Positions 8,932 to 17,440 are shown, numbered from the stretch's first letter. The stretch is 64,000 bases of DNA from Pseudoduganella violaceinigra DSM 15887 (GCF_000425385.1 NZ_AUDI01000009.1:62001-126000); one strand, 5' to 3'. Notes: generated by a model from the sequence alone, not told the origin. Numbers and translations are program-made.

Positions 8932-9329
8932 CGGAAGGACCAGCGCTTGTGGCCGATATAACTGGTAAATACAGGCACGGCGACGCCGACGGCATGGGCG
9001 ATTTCGGGACGGTAGGCGCTTACGCCCAGCCACGGCAGGACGTAATAAGCCAGGCCGACGCTGATGCCCCAGGTTTGCAGCACCGCCACCAGGTTGACCA
9101 GGACGAAAAAGCCGGCCGAGCGCCCCACCGTCTGCTGGCTTTGTTTGAACACGAACAGCCTGGCCAGCACAAACGCCGTCACCATGCCGGTCAGGTAGGC
9201 CAGCACGACGGCGGCGGAAAAGCCCAGCCACTGGCTGTACACCATGCGCGAACCGAAATTGACCGCTGCCGCCGTGCCCCCCGTCAGCAGGAAGGCCAGG
9301 AACTGGCGCGACATGAACTGCTGCATCAT
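8928..9329 (-). CDS. GtrA family membrane protein (module A flippase candidate)
   Basis: 133 residues with four predicted transmembrane helices and the GtrA signature: [18 protein letters not shown] near the start and a basic-aromatic HKRWSFR end. GtrA proteins are thought to flip polyprenyl-phosphate-linked single sugars across the inner membrane. It is the last gene of the arabinose-donor cluster, and its ATG overlaps the stop of the FAD oxidoreductase (ATGA). In mycobacteria a GtrA protein (Rv3789) is encoded next to dprE1/dprE2, so the pairing here is informative. Its stop codon shares the bases CTAG (8928-8931) with the convergent protease gene. Confidence 0.85.
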   Translation of the reverse strand: MMQQFMSRQFLAFLLTGGTAAAVNFGSRMVYSQWLGFSAAVVLAYLTGMVTAFVLARLFVFKQSQQTVGRSAGFFVLVNLVAVLQTWGISVGLAYYVLPWLGVSAYRPEIAHAVGVAVPVFTSYIGHKRWSFR

Positions 9330-10618
9330 GCGGCGGCATCCTTCGCCATTTTCAGGCCGAAGTCGATGCTCTCGGAAATGCCGCGGTCTTCCGGATAGTA
9401 GTATGAGGTATCCGCCACCCACAGGCCGCGCACCGGCAGGGCCGGCGCCGGCAGGCGGTCCAGGTAGCCCGGCTCGCAAATCGGCTGGGCGTGGCGGTAG
9501 CGGCTGGCGCGCATATCGAGGAAGTCGGCGTCGCTCAAGGACGGATTGATCTTCTTCAGGTAGCGCCGCACCTTGTCCAGGAAGACCTGGTCCGGGTCGG
9601 CGTACTTGGCGTGCTCGCCGGGCATGTAGAACGGCACATAGACGATGTGCTGGTCGAGCGGCCGCAGGTTGGTATATTCCACCAGGCCCGGGATATCCAT
9701 CTCGGGGTCGTTGGTGTTGACCCAGAAATTCTCCGTCACCTGCTTGCGCAGTTTGACGATGACGCAAACCACGGCGATGTTCCTGACCGCCTGGAACTGC
9801 GCCAGGACGGCCGGCGGCAGGTCGGGCATCACGCGCGGCACATAGGGCAGCGGAATGGTGCTGACCACTTTATCGAAGGCCTCGAACTGGCCGCCGCTTT
9901 CCACGCCGCGCACCTGGTCCTGCGCGATCACCACCTTGGCGACGGGGCTGCCCAGCCGCACTTCGCCGCCGTGCTTGACGATGTCGTCGCGCATGGCGTT
10001 CAACAGGGTGTCCGATCCGCCCTCCAGGTAGCCGAGCTTTTCCTCGAACAGGCTGGCGCGCGAGGTGCCGATGCGGCGGATCCGGCTCCAGATCCAGGCC
10101 GCCGACAGGTTGCTGCTGTAGTCGTAGAACTTGTAGTCGAACAGGCGCCGCCACAATACTTCATAGGCTTCGGCGCCGACCCAGCGCCGGATCCAGCCGG
10201 TCGCCTCGACGTGGTCGAGCGCCTTCCAATCCTCGCGCTTGCGCTTGGTGGACAGGAAGGCGTGCAGGCCGTAGCGGAATTTGGCCGCCAGGCCCAATCC
10301 GCGGAATTTCAGCAGCGCCAGCGGGTTGCCCCAGGCCTGCAGGCGGTCCTGGTACCAGTAGCCCATCCTGGTGGCGTGCCAATGCATCTGGTCCGACAGG
10401 CCAAGCTCGCCCAGTAGCTGCAGGAAGGCCGTGTCCGAGATGCAGTGGAAATGGTAATAGCGCTCGATCGTCAGGCCCGAGAAATCGAAGCCGGCAGCCA
10501 TGCCGCCGACCCGGTCGTCCGCCTCGAACACCACCGGCTGGTGACCGTCCCGCGCCAACTGGTAAGCGACCGCCAGCCCCATCGGCCCGGCGCCCAGCAC
10601 CGCAATGCGTTGTCCCAT
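9326..10618 (-). CDS. FAD/NAD(P)-binding oxidoreductase, amine-oxidase fold
   Basis: 430 residues. The N terminus holds the dinucleotide-binding motif [15 protein letters not shown] followed by the acidic residue and RVGG element ([15 protein letters not shown]) typical of the amine oxidase/UDP-galactopyranose mutase/protoporphyrinogen oxidase superfamily. The C terminus has the second FAD-contacting segment ([24 protein letters not shown]). It is soluble. The sequence does not fix the substrate. In this operon a role in sugar or lipid-linked sugar redox chemistry is inferred from neighbours only. It starts 3 bp after the SDR stop and its own stop overlaps the gtrA start. Confidence 0.7.
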   Translation of the reverse strand: MGQRIAVLGAGPMGLAVAYQLARDGHQPVVFEADDRVGGMAAGFDFSGLTIERYYHFHCISDTAFLQLLGELGLSDQMHWHATRMGYWYQDRLQAWGNPLALLKFRGLGLAAKFRYGLHAFLSTKRKREDWKALDHVEATGWIRRWVGAEAYEVLWRRLFDYKFYDYSSNLSAAWIWSRIRRIGTSRASLFEEKLGYLEGGSDTLLNAMRDDIVKHGGEVRLGSPVAKVVIAQDQVRGVESGGQFEAFDKVVSTIPLPYVPRVMPDLPPAVLAQFQAVRNIAVVCVIVKLRKQVTENFWVNTNDPEMDIPGLVEYTNLRPLDQHIVYVPFYMPGEHAKYADPDQVFLDKVRRYLKKINPSLSDADFLDMRASRYRHAQPICEPGYLDRLPAPALPVRGLWVADTSYYYPEDRGISESIDFGLKMAKDAAA

Positions 10619-10621
10619 GGT

Positions 10622-11557
10622 TCAGAACTCCAGTACGATTTTGCTGTACTGCGGGTCGTTGAAGGTCTCGTCGATCGCCTTCGCAAACGGGGTGCACGGC
10701 ACGCCGAACATGCCGGGCCAGTCGGTCACTTCGAACGCGTCCCTGGCGCTCAGGGCGGTCAGCTGCTGGGTGGTGAACGGCGGGTTCTTGTCGAACCGGC
10801 CCCACAGCCAGATCAAGGCGTAGAACAGGCGGTAGGGAATCCTGGCGATCACGGCGCGGGCGCCGGTGGCGCGCTTGATCTGGCGGATGATGTCGATGTA
10901 GTCGACTTCCTCATGGCCGGAAATATTGTAGATGCCGTGGTCGATGTTGTTCTCGATGCAGCTGATGATGACATTGCAGAAGTCGCCCACGTAGAGCGGC
11001 TGGCGCATATAGCGTCCATGGCCCGGGATCGGGAAGACCGGCACCTTCTTCATGAAACGCGACAGCCAGCCCAGGTGCTTGCGGTCGAACCAGCCGAACA
11101 TCAGGGTCGGGCGCAGGATCGGGCAGGCGATGCCGCTCGCCAGCACCATCTGCTCCTGCTCCTTCTTGGAATTGGTGTAGAAATCGTCGGCCACCGACAT
11201 GACCACCGAGGAACTGATATGCACCAGCTGCGGCACCTGGTTGGCCTTGACCGCATCCAGGATCAGGCGGGTGGAGTCGACATTGTTGTGGACGAAGTCG
11301 CGGTAATCGTTGCCGCCGATCTGGGCCTGCAGCATGACCACCACGCCGGCGCCGGCAAAGTGGCGCTGCCAATCGCCCGGCTGGGCCAGATCGGCATATT
11401 CCACCGTGATGTCGGGCTGCACCTGCTTCAGCACCGCCAGGTTGGGACGGTGCTTGTCGAGTACCACGACGTCGGTATACCCCTTGGCCTTGAGCCGCGC
11501 CACCAGGTTTTGGCCAACCAGGCCGGCCCCGCCGGGGAGCAAAATTTTCTTGTTAAT
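10622..11557 (-). CDS. Extended SDR, NAD-dependent epimerase/dehydratase-like (probable ATT start)
   Basis: 311 residues if translation begins at the ATT at 11557, giving (M)NKKILLPGGAGLVGQ. This places the Rossmann GGAGLVG motif at the usual distance from the N terminus. AGGAG lies eight bases before the ATT. The next start, TTG at 11542, would be 23 bases from it and would cut off the first beta strand. A downstream SSS and an atypical YTNSKKEQ in place of the usual YxxxK are seen. The C-terminal half is more divergent (FPIPGHGRYMRQPLYVGDF matches SDR atypical NmrA/epimerase types). It may modify a nucleotide- or lipid-linked sugar in this operon. Overlap of its ribosome site with the upstream stop indicates coupled translation. 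Confidence 0.75.
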   Translation of the reverse strand: MNKKILLPGGAGLVGQNLVARLKAKGYTDVVVLDKHRPNLAVLKQVQPDITVEYADLAQPGDWQRHFAGAGVVVMLQAQIGGNDYRDFVHNNVDSTRLILDAVKANQVPQLVHISSSVVMSVADDFYTNSKKEQEQMVLASGIACPILRPTLMFGWFDRKHLGWLSRFMKKVPVFPIPGHGRYMRQPLYVGDFCNVIISCIENNIDHGIYNISGHEEVDYIDIIRQIKRATGARAVIARIPYRLFYALIWLWGRFDKNPPFTTQQLTALSARDAFEVTDWPGMFGVPCTPFAKAIDETFNDPQYSKIVLEF

Positions 11558-11569
11558 TTTCCCTACTCC

Positions 11570-13288
11570 TTAATTGTGCTGCGCCGCCGGCGCTTTGAGC
11601 TGCAACTGGCAGACCGGCCCCGCCGGTCCCTCGCCGCGCAGCGTCAGAATTTCCAGAGGCGCGGACGACAGGTAGCCGCGGTAGCCGGCTTCGCGCGCCA
11701 CCTGGTGCTGGGCGGCGGCCGCCTCGTTCCAGGCCCAGCCACCGAGCGCATAGCCGGCCTGCTTGCCATCGGCGTCCAGGATGCGCACCACCCGCGGCAC
11801 CGTTTTCCCGGCCGGCTCGTACAGCCAGCCGCTCACGCGCAGGAAGCGTGCATCGCCCTCGATCGTTTCGGCCAGTGCCAGCGCGCCGCGGCAAGGCGGT
11901 AGCGCCAGCGGCGCAAACGCTTTGCCCATGTCCGCCCGTGCGCCGCGATAAGGATACAGCCCGAACACCGAACGCTGCTGGTCGGCGACCGGCACGCTGG
12001 AATCGACCACCTCGGTGTCCGGCGCCACGCGGCCGATCTCGACCTGGTCCTTGATACGCAGTTCGACCGCCAGGGCGGCGACGGTGCGGCCAAACAGCTC
12101 GTCCGCGTTCGAATGCAGCGCCCGCAGCTGGTACGCCAGCATCAGCAGGGCCAGCACCGCGAACGCGCCCCAGGCGCGGCGGCGGCTGCGCTCTTGCAGC
12201 GCCAGCAGCGCAGGCGCATACAGGAGCGCCAGCGCGGCCCAGGCCATCAGGGCTGGCGTGGTGTAGCGTGGCGACAGCGCCTGGCTCAGGCCGAAAATCA
12301 GGCGCCCGCCCGCCGTACCGAACGCGGTGCCGCCGATGTAGGCGATGAAGCACAGCAGCGCCAGCGGCAAGGCGGACTGGCGCGGCTGGCGCAGGAAGCG
12401 GAAGGCGAAGCGGATGGCACTCGCCACCAGGAACAGGCCGGCCAGCATCGCCGCCAGCCGGCCAATTGCCTTGGCGCCGAAAGCGAAGTGGAATGGGCTG
12501 CCCAGGTAATTGAGCACATAGCCGGCGAACTTCAGCGGATGCTCGCGCAGCGACTGCGACAGGGAGCCGTGTCCGGCTGGCGCCGCATAGTCGTGGAAGT
12601 AGGCGAACAACACGAGCGCGGCCAGCAATGCCAGCACGCCCGTGCGCCGCGCGCCCTGGCGCGTCAGCAGGGCGTAGACGGCCATCAGCGGCAGGGCCAG
12701 CACGCCGTTCGCCATCGTGCCGGCGCTCAGCACGCCCAGCAGGCAGGCCAGCGCGAACACCGCTGCCCCGCCCTCGATGGCGCGGTACAGCGCGTACAGG
12801 GCCGCCAGCGGAACCAGTTGCGCCAGGATGAACTGGCTCTGGAAGCCCCAGGTCAGGTTTTCATGCTGGCTCCAGAAGAACAGCGCGCCAGCCAGGAAAG
12901 CGGCCAGCGCCGGCTTGTCGGCGGCCCGTCCGGGCGCCGCCTCGACCTGGCGCAGGATGCGCCAGAACAGCAAGGCGCCCAGCGCCACCAGGGTGTAGTT
13001 GACGGCGATCAGGAACCAGCCGGCGCCGTCGAACCAGCGCAGGTCGGCCCAGAAGAACAGGCGCGCCAGCACGATGCGGTGTTCATTATGCTGCGCCCAC
13101 CAGACGTGCCAGTCGCCATTGGCGGCCGCGTCCAGGAAGTGCAGGTAGGAGCCCCACATGTCCCAGAACGGCACTGGCGAATAGTTGCGGCAGGCGCCGG
13201 CCAGCGCCAGCCCGATCATCAGCACCGCAAAGCAGGTGAAGAGCTTGCGCAGCAGCGGCGCACGCACCGACGCAGCGATGCCGCTCAT
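11570..13288 (-). CDS. Polytopic membrane protein, GT-C glycosyltransferase-like
   Basis: 572 residues from the ATG at 13288, which overlaps the dprE2-like stop (ATGA). About ten to twelve transmembrane helices fill residues 15-430, followed by a ~140-residue soluble C-terminal domain predicted to lie outside the membrane. The first extracytoplasmic loop carries an acidic motif in an aromatic context (PFWDMW, Asp43) and a second cluster WWAQHNEHR, as in GT-C enzymes that use polyprenyl-phosphate sugars. No named family was recognised with certainty. By position it matches mycobacterial AftA, which follows dprE1-dprE2. I infer that it transfers the arabinosyl unit to an acceptor glycan in the periplasm. 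Confidence 0.6.
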   Translation of the reverse strand: MSGIAASVRAPLLRKLFTCFAVLMIGLALAGACRNYSPVPFWDMWGSYLHFLDAAANGDWHVWWAQHNEHRIVLARLFFWADLRWFDGAGWFLIAVNYTLVALGALLFWRILRQVEAAPGRAADKPALAAFLAGALFFWSQHENLTWGFQSQFILAQLVPLAALYALYRAIEGGAAVFALACLLGVLSAGTMANGVLALPLMAVYALLTRQGARRTGVLALLAALVLFAYFHDYAAPAGHGSLSQSLREHPLKFAGYVLNYLGSPFHFAFGAKAIGRLAAMLAGLFLVASAIRFAFRFLRQPRQSALPLALLCFIAYIGGTAFGTAGGRLIFGLSQALSPRYTTPALMAWAALALLYAPALLALQERSRRRAWGAFAVLALLMLAYQLRALHSNADELFGRTVAALAVELRIKDQVEIGRVAPDTEVVDSSVPVADQQRSVFGLYPYRGARADMGKAFAPLALPPCRGALALAETIEGDARFLRVSGWLYEPAGKTVPRVVRILDADGKQAGYALGGWAWNEAAAAQHQVAREAGYRGYLSSAPLEILTLRGEGPAGPVCQLQLKAPAAQHN

Positions 13289-14034
13289 ATGTCCATCCGG
13301 TTGAAGATGGCGCGCGGCAGGTTGGCGATGACCAGCATGATCAGGGCCCATTTGCCGGGCGTGTAGAGCACCGGCTGGCCCTTGGCCGTGGCCGCCACGA
13401 TCTGCGCCGCCACCGACTCGACGCTGGCCATGCCGCGCTGCGGCAGGTGCGCCGTCATCGGGGTGGCGGTCGGCCCCGGCTTGACCAGCACCACGTTCAC
13501 CCCGCTCCCGGCCAGGCGATGTTGCAGGCCCTCGGCATAGCGCGTCAAGAGCCCCTTGGCGGCGCCGTAGACATAGTTGGATTTGCGGCCACGCTCACCG
13601 GCCACCGAGCCGAGGATGGTCAGGGTGCCGCGCCCGGCGCGCTGCATATGGCCGGCGAACGCTTCGGCGAACAGCGCCGGCGAAATGCCGTTGACCTGCA
13701 GAGCGTCGGCCGCCAGCGCCAGGTCGTCCTGGCAGGCGGCCTGGTCCGGCAGGGAACCGTGGGCGATCAGCACAATGTCCGGCACGCCGGCGGCGGCGAT
13801 GGCGTCGACGCTGGCGCGGATCTGCTGCGGATCGCTGAAATTGGCCTGCAGCGCCTTGACCTGCGATCCCGGGCTGCGCACGCGCAGGTCGGCCGCCACC
13901 GCTTCGGTCTTTTCCAGGTTGCGGCCCAGCAGGGTCAGGGCGGCCGGCTGGCTGGCCGCCCACAGGCGGGCGCAGTGTTCGGCCATGGCCGAGGTGGCGC
14001 CAACGATCACGATGCTTTTCTTTTGCTCAGACAC
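13285..14034 (-). CDS. dprE2: DprE2-like SDR: decaprenylphosphoryl-2-keto-ribose reductase
   Basis: 249 residues, GTG start with GGGGAA five bases upstream and directly after the dprE1-like stop (TAA-GTG). Classical SDR: cofactor motif VGATSAMAEH, catalytic GSVAGERGRKSNYVYGAAK containing Ser, Tyr and Lys. The block from SVAGER through NYVYG and the C-terminal motif PRAIFNRMDI closely resemble mycobacterial DprE2 (Rv3791: SAAGERVRR, NFVYGSTK, PRSIFRKLPI). In mycobacteria this enzyme reduces the 2-keto intermediate made by DprE1, giving polyprenylphosphoryl-D-arabinofuranose, using NADH. It is directly downstream of the DprE1 homologue, as in mycobacteria. Confidence 0.85.
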   Translation of the reverse strand: MSEQKKSIVIVGATSAMAEHCARLWAASQPAALTLLGRNLEKTEAVAADLRVRSPGSQVKALQANFSDPQQIRASVDAIAAAGVPDIVLIAHGSLPDQAACQDDLALAADALQVNGISPALFAEAFAGHMQRAGRGTLTILGSVAGERGRKSNYVYGAAKGLLTRYAEGLQHRLAGSGVNVVLVKPGPTATPMTAHLPQRGMASVESVAAQIVAATAKGQPVLYTPGKWALIMLVIANLPRAIFNRMDI

Positions 14035-15324
14035 TTAATTCCCCATCAGGCGGCGCGACATCGCGGAACTGATGCCCGGGTCGCGGTACTGCGTAAATTC
14101 GGCGAGGCGCGGGTAGCCGGCCTCGAACAGTGCGCGCGGCATGCGCGCGTCTTTTGCCATGTAGATCCGGCCGCCGGCCTCGCCGACGATGGCGTCCAGC
14201 CGTTCGAACAGGCGCAGCGTGCGTTCGCCGCGGTTCGGAAAGTCCAGCGCCAGCGTCACGCCCGGCTGCGGGAAGCTCAGCATGCCGGGCGCCGGGCGCT
14301 CGCCGAAGGTCTTCAGCACCGCCAGGAAGGAGCCCTCGCCGCTGGCGGCGATCGCCTGCAGCATGGCCTGCACCGCGGCCCGCCCTACGGCGCGCGGCAC
14401 CACGCTCTGGTACTGGTAAAAGCCCCGGGGGCCGTACATGCGGTTCCATTCGTGCAGGTTGTCGAGCGGGTAGAAATACTTCTCGTAATGCGCCAGCGCC
14501 TTGCCGGCGCGGCTTTTCTGCAGATTGAAATAAGCGCTGTTGAACGGCGCCAGCGAGAATTGGTTGACCAGCGAGACGGGCGGCACGAAGGGCATGCTGC
14601 GCGCCCGCGCGGGCGGGACGGCACGGCCGGCGGCGGCGCAGTGGTTGGCGCGCAGGAAAATGCCGCGCCCCTTGCCCGACAGGCAGTCGATCCACGACAC
14701 CGTGTGCTCCCAGCCGGACTCGGAAGCGTCGGCCAGCTGGAAGAACTCGTCCAGGCTGGCGTACGGCAGGGTCTCCGTCTCCAGCCATGGGCCGGCCACG
14801 CGGCGCAGCTGGAGCTCGGCGGTGCTGATCACGCCGGTCAGGCCCAGGCCGCCGACCGTGGCGGCGAACCAGGCCGGTTCGTGCTGCGGGCCGCAGTCGA
14901 TGCGGCGGCCGTCGGTGCGCAGCAGTTCCAGGCGGCGCACATGGTCGCCGAAGGAGCCCTGCGCATGGTGGTTCTTGCCGTGCACGTCGTTGGCGATGGC
15001 GCCGCCGACGGTGACCAGCTGGGTGCCCGGCGTGACCGGCAGCATCCAGCCGCGCGGCAGCGCCAGGCGCTGGATATCGCGCAGCAGCAGCCCGGCCTCG
15101 CAGCGCAGCAGGCCGCTGTCCTGGTCGAAGCTGATGAAGCGGTCCAGCCCGGTGGTGCGCCACAGCACACCGCCGGGATTCAGGCACACGTCGCCGTAGC
15201 TGCGCCCCATGCCATGCGCCAGACCCGGTCCGGCCGCCTGCAACTGGCGCGGCAACTGGGCGCGCTCGGCCAGCGGACGCAGCTCATGCTCCCACTGGCC
15301 CAGCCGTCCCCAGGACGACACCAT
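14035..15324 (-). CDS. dprE1: DprE1-like FAD oxidase: decaprenylphosphoryl-ribose 2-oxidase
   Basis: 429 residues, with the ATG sharing its first base with the UbiA-gene stop (TAATG). It is a VAO-type FAD-binding oxidoreductase with unmistakable DprE1 blocks: GRSYGD, VTPGTQLVTVGGAIANDVHG, GKNHHAQGSFGDHVR, EWNRMYGPRGFYQYQ, and YMAKDAR near the C terminus. The Mycobacterium tuberculosis residues His132 (in GKNHH) and Lys418 (in AKDSR), both important for catalysis, are conserved here. The benzothiazinone-target Cys387 corresponds to Ala359 (GVTLALDFP versus GWNICVDFP). In the known pathway it oxidises the 2-hydroxyl of polyprenylphosphoryl-ribose. No signal peptide is seen, although the mycobacterial enzyme is reported to be periplasmic. 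Confidence 0.88.
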   Translation of the reverse strand: MVSSWGRLGQWEHELRPLAERAQLPRQLQAAGPGLAHGMGRSYGDVCLNPGGVLWRTTGLDRFISFDQDSGLLRCEAGLLLRDIQRLALPRGWMLPVTPGTQLVTVGGAIANDVHGKNHHAQGSFGDHVRRLELLRTDGRRIDCGPQHEPAWFAATVGGLGLTGVISTAELQLRRVAGPWLETETLPYASLDEFFQLADASESGWEHTVSWIDCLSGKGRGIFLRANHCAAAGRAVPPARARSMPFVPPVSLVNQFSLAPFNSAYFNLQKSRAGKALAHYEKYFYPLDNLHEWNRMYGPRGFYQYQSVVPRAVGRAAVQAMLQAIAASGEGSFLAVLKTFGERPAPGMLSFPQPGVTLALDFPNRGERTLRLFERLDAIVGEAGGRIYMAKDARMPRALFEAGYPRLAEFTQYRDPGISSAMSRRLMGN

Positions 15325-16757
15325 TACCACGGCCACCCCGCCGTGCCCAGCGCCAGCACCGCGGCGAAGCAGGCGCCGGCCAGCAGGCTGGCCTTGTCCT
15401 TGACGGCAAATACCAGCGGGTCGTCGTGCATCAGGCCGCGATGCGCCTGCATCCACATCCAGCTGACCCAGAACAGCATCACCACCACCGCGCCCCACAC
15501 GAATTCAGGCGTGCGGTACAGCATCTGCACGGCGGCGCTGTTCAAATACAGCGCCAGCACCACCAGCGCCGCATAGCCGGCGCCGACGCCCAGCATCTGG
15601 ATCAGCGGCGCGTCCGTGGTGTAATAGCCGCGTCCGTGGGCTTTCTGCTTGCCGTGCAGGGCCTGCACCTGCAGCTCCGCATAGCGTTTGACAAAGGCCA
15701 GCGACAGGAACAGGAACGCCGAGAAGGCCAGCAGCCAGGGCGACAGCGGCATGTCCAGTGCGGCCGCGCCGGCAACGATGCGCAAGGTGTACAGCACCGC
15801 CAGCGCCAGGCAATCGACCAACAGCAGGCGCTTCAGGCCCCAGGAATAGGCGCAGGTCAGGGCGAAATAAGCCGCCAGCCAGGCGCAGAAAGCGTCGCCC
15901 ACCTGCCATGCCACCGCCGCGCTGGCCAGCAGCAGCAGCGGCGCGCACAACACGCCCAGCCAGGCCGCCACCTGGCCGCTGGCGAAGGGGCGGTTGCGTT
16001 TGCGCGGATGCTGGCGGTCGCTTTCCAGGTCCAGCAGGTCATTCGCGATATACACCGAGGAGGCGCACAGGCTGAAGGCGATAAAGGCCAGCAGCAGCGG
16101 CAGCCAGTGCGCCGGGTCGGCGAACTGGTGGGAGGCGAACAGCGGCACCAGCAACAGCAGGTTCTTCAGCCACTGGTGCACGCGGAAGACGCGGCGCCAG
16201 GCGCTGAAGCCGGCCGGCGGCGCAGCAAACGCGCGCTCGATTTCGCAGCAGCCGGCCGCGCGCCGCGCCACGCCGGCGGGCGCATTGACCACCACGGCGC
16301 GGCGCGCGCTGCGCCACACCGGCAGGTCGGCCTGCGAATTGCCCGCGTAGTCGTAGCCGGCCTGGCCGAAGCGCGCCACCAGCGCCGCCGCCTTGTTCTC
16401 GCCGGACAGATTGCGCACGCCGTCGCTGGCCATGACTTCATCGAACACGCCCAGGTGCCCGGCGATGGCATTGGCGATCGACAGGTCGGAGGCGGTGCAC
16501 AGGATCAGCTTGCGGCCGTCGCGGCGCTGCTGCCGCAGCCATTCCAGCAAGGCTTGGTTGTAGGGCAAGGAGGCGGCATCGAAATCGCTGCCCTGGGCCA
16601 GGCGGCGCTTCAGCACGGCCTTGCCGCGTGCCAGGAAATACGGGATGCGCAAGACCTCGACAGGGTTGTCCCGCAGCGCCCGCAACGCCGACTCGTGCAG
16701 CATGTCGGTATGGATCAGGGTGCCGTCCAGGTCGATGATCAGCGGCAGTGTGTTCAT
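15324..16757 (-). CDS. HAD phosphatase-UbiA prenyltransferase fusion: polyprenyl-P phosphoribosyltransferase
   Basis: 477 residues. Residues 1-190 are a HAD phosphatase domain (DLDGTL nucleophile motif, LCTASD, then a GNSQADLPV Mg-binding loop). Residues 200-477 are a UbiA-type prenyltransferase with about eight or nine helices and the NDxxDxxxD metal-binding motif in NDLLDLESDRQHPRKRNRP, matching the DPPR synthase branch (Rv3806c). In mycobacteria a UbiA enzyme joins PRPP to decaprenyl phosphate and a separate phosphatase removes the 5-phosphate. Here both steps appear fused. This is the first gene of the arabinose-donor operon. The start at 16757 has no strong ribosome site. Confidence 0.85.
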   Translation of the reverse strand: MNTLPLIIDLDGTLIHTDMLHESALRALRDNPVEVLRIPYFLARGKAVLKRRLAQGSDFDAASLPYNQALLEWLRQQRRDGRKLILCTASDLSIANAIAGHLGVFDEVMASDGVRNLSGENKAAALVARFGQAGYDYAGNSQADLPVWRSARRAVVVNAPAGVARRAAGCCEIERAFAAPPAGFSAWRRVFRVHQWLKNLLLLVPLFASHQFADPAHWLPLLLAFIAFSLCASSVYIANDLLDLESDRQHPRKRNRPFASGQVAAWLGVLCAPLLLLASAAVAWQVGDAFCAWLAAYFALTCAYSWGLKRLLLVDCLALAVLYTLRIVAGAAALDMPLSPWLLAFSAFLFLSLAFVKRYAELQVQALHGKQKAHGRGYYTTDAPLIQMLGVGAGYAALVVLALYLNSAAVQMLYRTPEFVWGAVVVMLFWVSWMWMQAHRGLMHDDPLVFAVKDKASLLAGACFAAVLALGTAGWPW

Positions 16758-17182
16758 ATATAAGCGATATGGTGCGCCGGCGTCTTGCCCCGCGCAGAAG
16801 GCAGGTCCCGGGCAGTCGCGGAGCGACCGGGCAGCTTACAGCAGGGCCAAGGGCAAGTCAAGGCAGCCCGCCCTTCAGGCATCCGGCAGCCGCAGGCGCG
16901 CCGTCAACCTGTGACTGACGTTGGGCAACTGCCCCTCGGGGCCATGCTGCGATGGGTCGATAGCCAAGTGAACGCCACCGGCATGGCGCCGCCGGCAACG
17001 ATATCGCGCCGCACGGCCTGCGACCTGGAGGCCGGTATAGACCACGCCAGGCAACTATCCTCATCGCTGATGCGGCTGCCTGTGGCGCGCACCGAGCTGG
17101 CGCCTACGGCCGCGCCTGAGGGCAAACTGTCCGCCCCCCTGCTGCACAGATCACAACATTTTAGCCCGACTTCAACAGGGCC
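16758..17182. other. Gene-poor interval between the DPA operon and tRNA-Phe
   Basis: 425 bases with no convincing gene. Short open frames exist on both strands (for example 16904-17125 minus), but none has a ribosome site or recognisable protein. An 8-bp direct repeat CCGGGCAG occurs twice near 16807-16835. The promoter of the minus-strand arabinose operon should lie in the left part; no good -35/-10 pair was found. Confidence 0.5.
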
Positions 17183-17212
17183 TTGGCAAATCGAAAAATC
17201 CTCTGCTATAAT
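17183..17212 (+). promoter_or_regulatory. Sigma-70 promoter of tRNA-Phe
   Basis: TTGGCA at 17183-17188 and a perfect TATAAT at 17207-17212, 18 bases apart. A GC-rich discriminator (GCGCGC) follows, as in stringently controlled stable-RNA promoters. The mature tRNA begins 11 bases after the -10 box, so the leader is very short. Confidence 0.8.
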
Positions 17213-17222
17213 TGCGCGCCTT

Positions 17223-17298
17223 GGCCTGGTAGCTCAGTTGGTAGAGCAGAGGATTGAAAATCCTTGTGTCGGTGGTTCGATTCCGCCCCGGGCCACCA
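17223..17298 (+). tRNA. tRNA-Phe (GAA)
   Basis: 76 bases with full cloverleaf: acceptor stem GGCCTGG pairing with CCGGGCC (one U-G), anticodon stem GAGGA/TCCTT, loop TTGAAAA with anticodon GAA at 17256-17258, T arm GGTGG-TTCGATT-CCGCC. Discriminator A and CCA are encoded. It stands alone between two divergently arranged glycan clusters. Confidence 0.97.
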
Positions 17299-17306
17299 AG
17301 AATCCG

Positions 17307-17338
17307 AAAAAAGCCGACCCCTTGAGGTCGGCTTTTTT
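17307..17338 (+). terminator. Rho-independent terminator after tRNA-Phe
   Basis: A 7-bp GC stem GCCGACC/GGTCGGC (17313-17319, 17326-17332) with a 6-base loop is followed by six T and preceded by six A, so it could also work in reverse. It starts 9 bases after the tRNA CCA. Confidence 0.9.
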
Positions 17339-17354
17339 CATTGTTCGGGCCAGG

Positions 17355-17383
17355 CAGACACCCCTACTTCGCTCGAATATAAT
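17355..17383 (+). promoter_or_regulatory. Promoter of the plus-strand glycan operon
   Basis: CAGACA (4 of 6 to TTGACA) at 17355-17360 and a perfect TATAAT at 17378-17383 with 17-base spacing. It lies just after the tRNA terminator and about 58 bases before the first ATG of the operon, so the nine genes to 26083 probably share this start. Confidence 0.6.
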
Positions 17384-17440
17384 AGCGCCTGCGCGGCGGC
17401 AATGCTTTGGGCCTCTGCCAATAACCCAGCCCATTCAATA

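Noticed and set aside
8928..9767. Long minus-strand frame extending the GtrA protein to 279 residues
   Set aside because: The upstream part is the wrong frame of the FAD oxidoreductase gene; the ATG at 9329 overlapping its stop gives a normal-size GtrA.
16758..17440. Attachment site or integrase remnant at tRNA-Phe
   Set aside because: No second copy of the tRNA 3' end and no integrase gene were seen in the window.
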